Below are positions 63,873 to 64,000 of a stretch of 64,000 nucleotides of DNA, piece by piece. Made by a program: the position numbers and the translations under genes. The stretch spans positions 2,354,076 through 2,418,075 of the forward strand of contig FN649758.1 in assembly GCA_000310025.1 (NCBI GenBank), written 5' to 3'. The first letter of the stretch is position 1. Each line of letters opens with the position of its first letter. Under the pieces are notes generated by a model. That model was not told where the DNA came from. It did no database searches and saw nothing but the letters and a program-made list of their open reading frames with translations. This DNA comes from Ectocarpus siliculosus. Its lineage: Eukaryota; Sar; Phaeophyceae; Ectocarpales; Ectocarpaceae.

Positions 63873-64000
63873 CTGCAGACAGAGGGGGAACGGGATGAGA
63901 GCATAGGCAAACACCGGAAAGGCAGATGTTATTGGACTCCTTCTCCTCGTGAAAAGGCTCGTGCGAGAAGAGCACTGCAGGTTCTGTTGAGAGCGAACTT

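Noticed and set aside
1-64000. CRISPR arrays, rRNA, reverse-transcriptase or LTR elements
   Set aside because: No regularly spaced repeats, no rRNA-like sequence, and no RT, integrase or capsid motif was found in any frame.

Overview
This is a nuclear window from an intron-rich eukaryote with motile cilia. I infer a stramenopile alga, most likely a brown alga. The reasons are a PUFA-type fatty-acid elongase, an outer-arm axonemal dynein cut into dozens of small exons, GC-leaning coding exons with short GT-AG (and several GC-AG) introns, and a strong tendency for neighbouring genes to alternate strand. The species assignment is inference. All exon models were built by hand from splice sites, reading phase and recalled family motifs; no search was run.

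Layout from left to right. A 3' part of a THUMPD3-type tRNA methyltransferase lies on + (169-1534). It converges on an ELO fatty-acid elongase on - (2781-6478). About 3.7 kb without a convincing gene follows, carrying small repeats. A single-exon PC4/SUB1-domain protein on - (10228-10926) diverges from an ELMO-domain (ELMOD3-like) protein on + (11434-14997). That gene converges on an NDUFA13/GRIM-19 subunit on - (16166-17267; first exon not found). A Tubby-like protein on + (20284-24997) converges on an unrecognised single-pass membrane protein on - (26169-29845). Only 183 bp separates its start codon from that of a + gene (30029-35661) joining an unusual N-terminal repeat region to a GPALPP/DUF3752 C-terminus. 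From 36441 to the right edge, an outer-arm dynein beta-type heavy chain runs on -.

The dynein model has 62 exons in the window, 12,105 coding bases and 4,034 residues plus stop, in one unbroken phase. Its first roughly 400-500 residues lie beyond the right edge. Tubby-like proteins and axonemal dynein both relate to cilia; the other genes belong to tRNA modification, lipid elongation, Arf-family GTPase regulation, respiration and transcription. There is no operon logic.

The observations most worth following are seven apparent GC-AG introns among about 100 predicted, the PUB-like/GPALPP fusion, an ELMO domain whose signature arginine is displaced by one residue, a tandemly duplicated splice donor in the dynein gene, and a recurrent CTACTGCTGTA-type palindrome in non-coding DNA.
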